Shown here piece after piece: positions 61,181-64,000 of a DNA stretch of 64,000 nucleotides. The translations under genes were made by a program, and so were the position numbers. The stretch is taken from contig NZ_JAFCJK010000004.1 in assembly GCF_018131005.1 (NCBI RefSeq), positions 434,001-498,000 on the forward strand, given 5' to 3'. Position 1 is the first letter of the stretch; each line of letters begins with the position of its first letter. The DNA is from Bradyrhizobium lablabi (GTDB lineage Bacteria; Pseudomonadota; Alphaproteobacteria; Rhizobiales; Xanthobacteraceae). Under the pieces are notes generated by a model that did no database searches, was not told where the DNA came from, and saw only the letters and a list, made by a program, of their open reading frames with translations.

Positions 61181-62530
61181 ATGCCGAAAAATCCGACACT
61201 CGCCTCTCTCGCCGCCGATCTCGCCAATGGCACGATCTCTTCCCGCAAGCTGGTCGATCAATGCCTGGCCAAAATCGCTGACCCCGCGGGTGAGGGCCAG
61301 CGTACCTTTATCCACGTCGACAAGGATGCGGCGCTCGAGGCCGCCGATGCGATGGACCGGTTGCGTAAGGCGCACGCGGCGCCGTCGCCCTACGCCGGCA
61401 TCCCGGTCTCGATCAAGGATTTGTTCGACATCAAGGGGCAGGTTACGCGCGCGGGCTCGCGGGCGCTCGACGACTCCGCGCCTGCGGACGCCGATGCGCC
61501 TGTCGTGGCGCGCCTGCGCCGCGCCGGCTTCATCGTGATCGGTCGGACCAACATGACTGAGTTCGCGTATTCCGGCATCGGCATCAATCCGCATTACGGC
61601 ACGCCGAAAAGTGCGTGGAATCGAAGCGTCGGACACGTGCCGGGCGGCTCGTCCTCCGGTGCGGCGGTGTCGGTCGCCGATGCGATGGCCTTTGGCGCGC
61701 TCGGCACCGACACTGGTGGCTCGTGCCGCATCCCCGCCGCCTTCAACGGCATTGTCGGATACAAGCCGACGCAACGGCGTATTCCCCTTGATGGCGGCGT
61801 GCCGCTCTCGTTCACGCTCGACAGCTACGGGCCGCTCGCGAATTCGGTTGCCTGCTGTGCGACGCTCGATGCCGTGCTCGCGGACGAGCCGGTGAGGTCG
61901 CTTGTGCCGCGGCCGGTGAAGGGCATGCGGCTTGCGGTACCTATGACCGTGGCGCTCGATGACCTCGATGATGCGGTCGCGGAAACGTTCGAGCGTGCGT
62001 TGGCGACTTTGTCGCGCGCGGGCGCGCTGGTCGAACGGATCGAACTACCGGAACTGCTCGATGTCGGCGTGATGCAGACCAAGGGTGGCTTTGCGGCGGC
62101 CGAAAGCTATGCCTGGCACCGCTTCCTGATCGCGAGCAAGGGCGATGTCTACGATCCCCGCGTCTCGGTGCGTATCTTGCGTGGCGAAGGCTTCCCGGCG
62201 GCCGACTACATCGATCTCCTCAACGCCCGCCGTTCCTTCATCGCGCGGACCGAGCGGCGCATCGCGCCGTATGACGCGATGGTGCTGCCGACCACCGCCA
62301 ACACGCCACCGGCCATCACAGCCCTTGCCGACGACAAGGCGTTCACCACCGAGAATTTGCGCGCGCTGCGCAACTGCACGCTGATCAACGTGTTCGACGG
62401 CTGCGCCATCTCGCTGCCGGCGCATCGCGAGGGCGAGGTGCCGGTCGGCCTGATGCTCGCGGCGGCGGGCGGATCGGATCGCCGCATCTTCGAGCTCGCT
62501 GCAGGAATGGAGACCGTCATCCGTGTATGA
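61181..62530 (+). CDS. amidase (amidase signature family)
   Basis: A 449-residue amidase-signature enzyme. The Ser-cisSer-Lys triad is in GIPVSIKDLFDIKG (Lys), GTDTGGSCRIPAAFNG (cis-Ser) and VPGGSSSGAAVSVAD (Ser). The substrate is unknown; the GatA-like middle LGTDTGG is shared by many. It has only weak ribosome signal (CGGAACGCC) at 61181. Its last eight bases overlap the GTG start of the DUF2848 gene, so the two are coupled and probably act on the same compound. Only distantly similar to the amidase at 17503. Confidence 0.87.
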   Translation: MPKNPTLASLAADLANGTISSRKLVDQCLAKIADPAGEGQRTFIHVDKDAALEAADAMDRLRKAHAAPSPYAGIPVSIKDLFDIKGQVTRAGSRALDDSAPADADAPVVARLRRAGFIVIGRTNMTEFAYSGIGINPHYGTPKSAWNRSVGHVPGGSSSGAAVSVADAMAFGALGTDTGGSCRIPAAFNGIVGYKPTQRRIPLDGGVPLSFTLDSYGPLANSVACCATLDAVLADEPVRSLVPRPVKGMRLAVPMTVALDDLDDAVAETFERALATLSRAGALVERIELPELLDVGVMQTKGGFAAAESYAWHRFLIASKGDVYDPRVSVRILRGEGFPAADYIDLLNARRSFIARTERRIAPYDAMVLPTTANTPPAITALADDKAFTTENLRALRNCTLINVFDGCAISLPAHREGEVPVGLMLAAAGGSDRRIFELAAGMETVIRV

Positions 62531-63209
62531 CCTCACCTTCACCGTCGACGACAAGGGCGCGGCGACCCCGCTGACGCTCGAAATCAACCGGGCCGTGATC
62601 GCGGGCTGGACCGGCCGCGATCCCGTTGCTCGCGACAGGCATATCGCCGAGCTCGAGGCGATCGGCATCGCGCGGCCCGCGACCACGCCGATCTATTACT
62701 GCTGCTCGGCGCGGCGGTTGAGCTTTGCCGACACCATCGAGGTTTGCGGCGAGGAGACGAGCGGCGAGGTCGAGTTCGTGCTGATCGGCTGGCAGGGCCG
62801 CATCTTCGTCGGTTGCGGCTCCGATCATACCGATCGAAAGGTCGAGAGCTACAGCGTGACGGTGTCAAAACAGATGTGCGACAAGCCGATCGCGTGCGAG
62901 CTGTGGGAGCTCGAGGACGTGATCGATCATTGGGATCAGATGATCCTGCGCTCCTGGGCCGTGATCGGCGGCCAGCGCGTGCTCTACCAGGAAGGTACGC
63001 TCGCCGGCATGCTGCCGGTGAAGGAGTTGATCGCGCGCGGCTTCGGCGAGGCGGGCCTGCCCGACGGCTGCGCGATGTTCGGTGGTACCTTTGCCGCCAA
63101 GGGCGGCATCCGCCCGGCGAGCCGCTTCGAGTTCGAGCTGGCGGACCCGGTGCGGAAGCGGATGATCCGGCACGGTTATGACGTGATCACCTTGCCGGTG
63201 CGCGGCTGA
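62523..63209 (+). CDS. DUF2848 family protein
   Basis: A 228-residue DUF2848 protein of unknown function, similar in style to fumarylacetoacetase-fold-like small-molecule enzymes. Conserved stretches are PTTPIYYCCSARRLSFADTIEVCGEETSGEVEFVLI, GCGSDHTDRKVESYSVTVSKQMCDKP and WDQMILRSW; FGGTFAAKGGIRPASRFEFEL is C-terminal. Start is GTG at 62523, overlapping the amidase end by eight bases. No membrane segment or signal is seen. The partner amidase suggests it processes the acid or amine released, which is inference. Confidence 0.82.
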   Translation: MYDLTFTVDDKGAATPLTLEINRAVIAGWTGRDPVARDRHIAELEAIGIARPATTPIYYCCSARRLSFADTIEVCGEETSGEVEFVLIGWQGRIFVGCGSDHTDRKVESYSVTVSKQMCDKPIACELWELEDVIDHWDQMILRSWAVIGGQRVLYQEGTLAGMLPVKELIARGFGEAGLPDGCAMFGGTFAAKGGIRPASRFEFELADPVRKRMIRHGYDVITLPVRG

Positions 63210-63238
63210 GCCTCTCTCTGAACCGGTCGTCCCCGCGC

Positions 63239-63315
63239 GGGACCCATAACCACAGGGCCATGTGGATTCGAGGCTGTGCCCCAGCACGTTACTAACGGCG
63301 GTGGTTATGGGTCCC
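63239..63315. repeat. 15-bp perfect inverted repeat with 47-base loop
   Basis: GGGACCCATAACCAC (63239-63253) and GTGGTTATGGGTCCC (63301-63315) are exact complements around 47 bases. The border word GGGACCCATAACCAC resembles a dispersed Bradyrhizobium element. It marks the end of recognisable coding sequence. Confidence 0.75.
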
Positions 63316-63511
63316 TGTTTCAAGGGCTAAGTTCAGGTCAGTTTAACCGTAAGAAACCGCTGTAACGCAAGCATCTCCACGGTTTCTCGGCAACGGGAAG
63401 GAGCCTTGGCTTGATCGGCCGGGCTCCAATTAGGCTCCATATCGGTCCACTTGCAAAGCCGGTGATCGGCCATAGGCTCTGGCGGCGACGACCAAAGCCC
63501 GGGTGGCTCCG

Positions 63512-63655
63512 ATGATCGCACTACTCCCTCTCGCGACTGATGAAACCGAGATCATCGAGATCATCGCCAGCGAGTGGGTCCCTTTGGTGCGCGAATACCT
63601 GACGAAGCCGTTCTCCAAGGCATGGCTGATCGAGAGGCTGGAGGGCCTCACTTGA
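63512..63655 (+). CDS. weak small ORF, hypothetical
   Basis: A 47-codon frame starting MIALLPLATDETEIIEII and ending LIERLEGLT, acidic and helix-like, with no clear ribosome site. No family recognised. It may be a decayed remnant or chance. Confidence 0.25.
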   Translation: MIALLPLATDETEIIEIIASEWVPLVREYLTKPFSKAWLIERLEGLT

Positions 63656-63709
63656 CGGCGGATGGGCCAAGGTCTGGCCGCGAGAACGAGACGAAGATAG
63701 CAAACCTTT

Positions 63710-63907
63710 GTGGGTGACCAGCTTAAGGTGGTGCGCTGGGAGCGAGGCGAGCAGGATGCATTTGCACAGGGGGCCCCGTGGCGGCGGTCCTTCACCGGCG
63801 GCGACTTTGAGATTAAGGGAGCCTTCATAGGGAAGGACAGGATCGAATACATCCCGGAAGGAAAGCGGGACCGCCCCTGTCAGATACACAGGTTCGGGTA
63901 TACCTAG
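63710..63907 (+). CDS. weak small ORF, hypothetical
   Basis: A 65-codon frame with GTG start, giving a mixed-charge protein (GDFEIKGAFIGKDRIEYIPE). No family recognised and no good ribosome site. A longer frame lies opposite it (63521-63994, minus), but that one is Leu/Ser/Pro/Arg-rich and unconvincing. Confidence 0.25.
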   Translation: MGDQLKVVRWERGEQDAFAQGAPWRRSFTGGDFEIKGAFIGKDRIEYIPEGKRDRPCQIHRFGYT

Positions 63908-64000
63908 GCTTGTGAGACATTGAACTAGTTCACCGAGTTTGCAGGTTGCTCCCGCGCGAGCCCGCGCCATCAATAAAGAACGCCATGGGGACACTCGATA

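Larger units (their letters stand above)
63316..64000. other. region without recognisable genes
   Basis: After the inverted repeat I find no protein I recognise. Frames on both strands are short and lack the strong third-position GC bias of the rest of the window. Two weak plus-strand frames (63512-63655 and 63710-63907) are listed separately. The region may be a decayed gene, part of an island beginning beyond the window, or control sequence of a following gene. Confidence 0.5.

Noticed and set aside
63521..63994. 157-codon minus-strand frame in the terminal region
   Set aside because: Leu/Ser/Pro/Arg-rich without domain features; opposed by two small plus frames; no ribosome site.

Overview
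The window reads as chromosomal DNA of a GC-rich, metabolically versatile alphaproteobacterium, most likely Bradyrhizobium or a close relative. This rests on the overall codon style, a phasin, the paaX-paaABCDE-paaI-paaK layout, the many acyl-CoA genes, and several families of dispersed palindromic intergenic repeats of a kind I associate with Bradyrhizobium. I see no rRNA, tRNA, CRISPR array, integrase or intact insertion sequence.

Layout. 0.1-3 kb: phasin with a strong terminator, a DUF445 membrane protein and a lipase-like hydrolase. 3.2-10 kb: the phenylacetate upper pathway, with the repressor PaaX, the PaaABCDE epoxidase, the PaaI thioesterase and the PaaK CoA ligase. Palindromic repeats interrupt it between paaB and paaC and between paaD and paaE. 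10-15 kb: MDR oxidoreductase, YeeE/YedE transporter, an alpha/beta hydrolase-OsmC fusion and an MHS-type MFS transporter. 15-20 kb: cytochrome P450 plus [3Fe-4S]-type ferredoxin, divergent from a TetR gene across a control region with three 13-bp direct repeats, then an amidase and an esterase. 20-29 kb: four-carbon and hydroxy-acid metabolism, with a tartrate dehydrogenase-like enzyme, a D-2-hydroxyacid dehydrogenase, a carbamoylase-type M20 hydrolase, a DUF1445 protein and a complete tetronate set (LtnD, OtnI, OtnK, with OtnC divergent). 29-34 kb: RND pump and adaptor. 34-40 kb: a thiolase-like protein lacking the catalytic cysteines, a nitronate monooxygenase-like enzyme, a YghU-type GST, an HTH plus cysteine-cluster protein, a small acetyltransferase and an SGNH hydrolase.

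40-54 kb is a dense acyl-CoA region. The most interesting part is 40.7-45.7 kb. An acyl-CoA dehydrogenase with strong resemblance to the dehydrogenase half of animal ACAD11 lies close to a separate APH-type kinase, a small DUF6285-type protein, a PaaG-like isomerase and an SDR. Together these look like an unfused, LvaABC-like route for 4-hydroxyacyl-CoA (phosphorylation followed by phosphate elimination). Two acyl-CoA ligases, a DECR1-like 2,4-dienoyl-CoA reductase, two more crotonases and a conventional acyl-CoA dehydrogenase follow.

54-63 kb: PEP carboxylase, a Tat-exported SMP-30-type lactonase, an SDR, a thiolase/DUF35 pair, and an amidase overlapping a DUF2848 gene. From 63.2 kb to the end there is a 15-bp inverted repeat and then about 680 bases with no recognisable gene, only two weak small ORFs.
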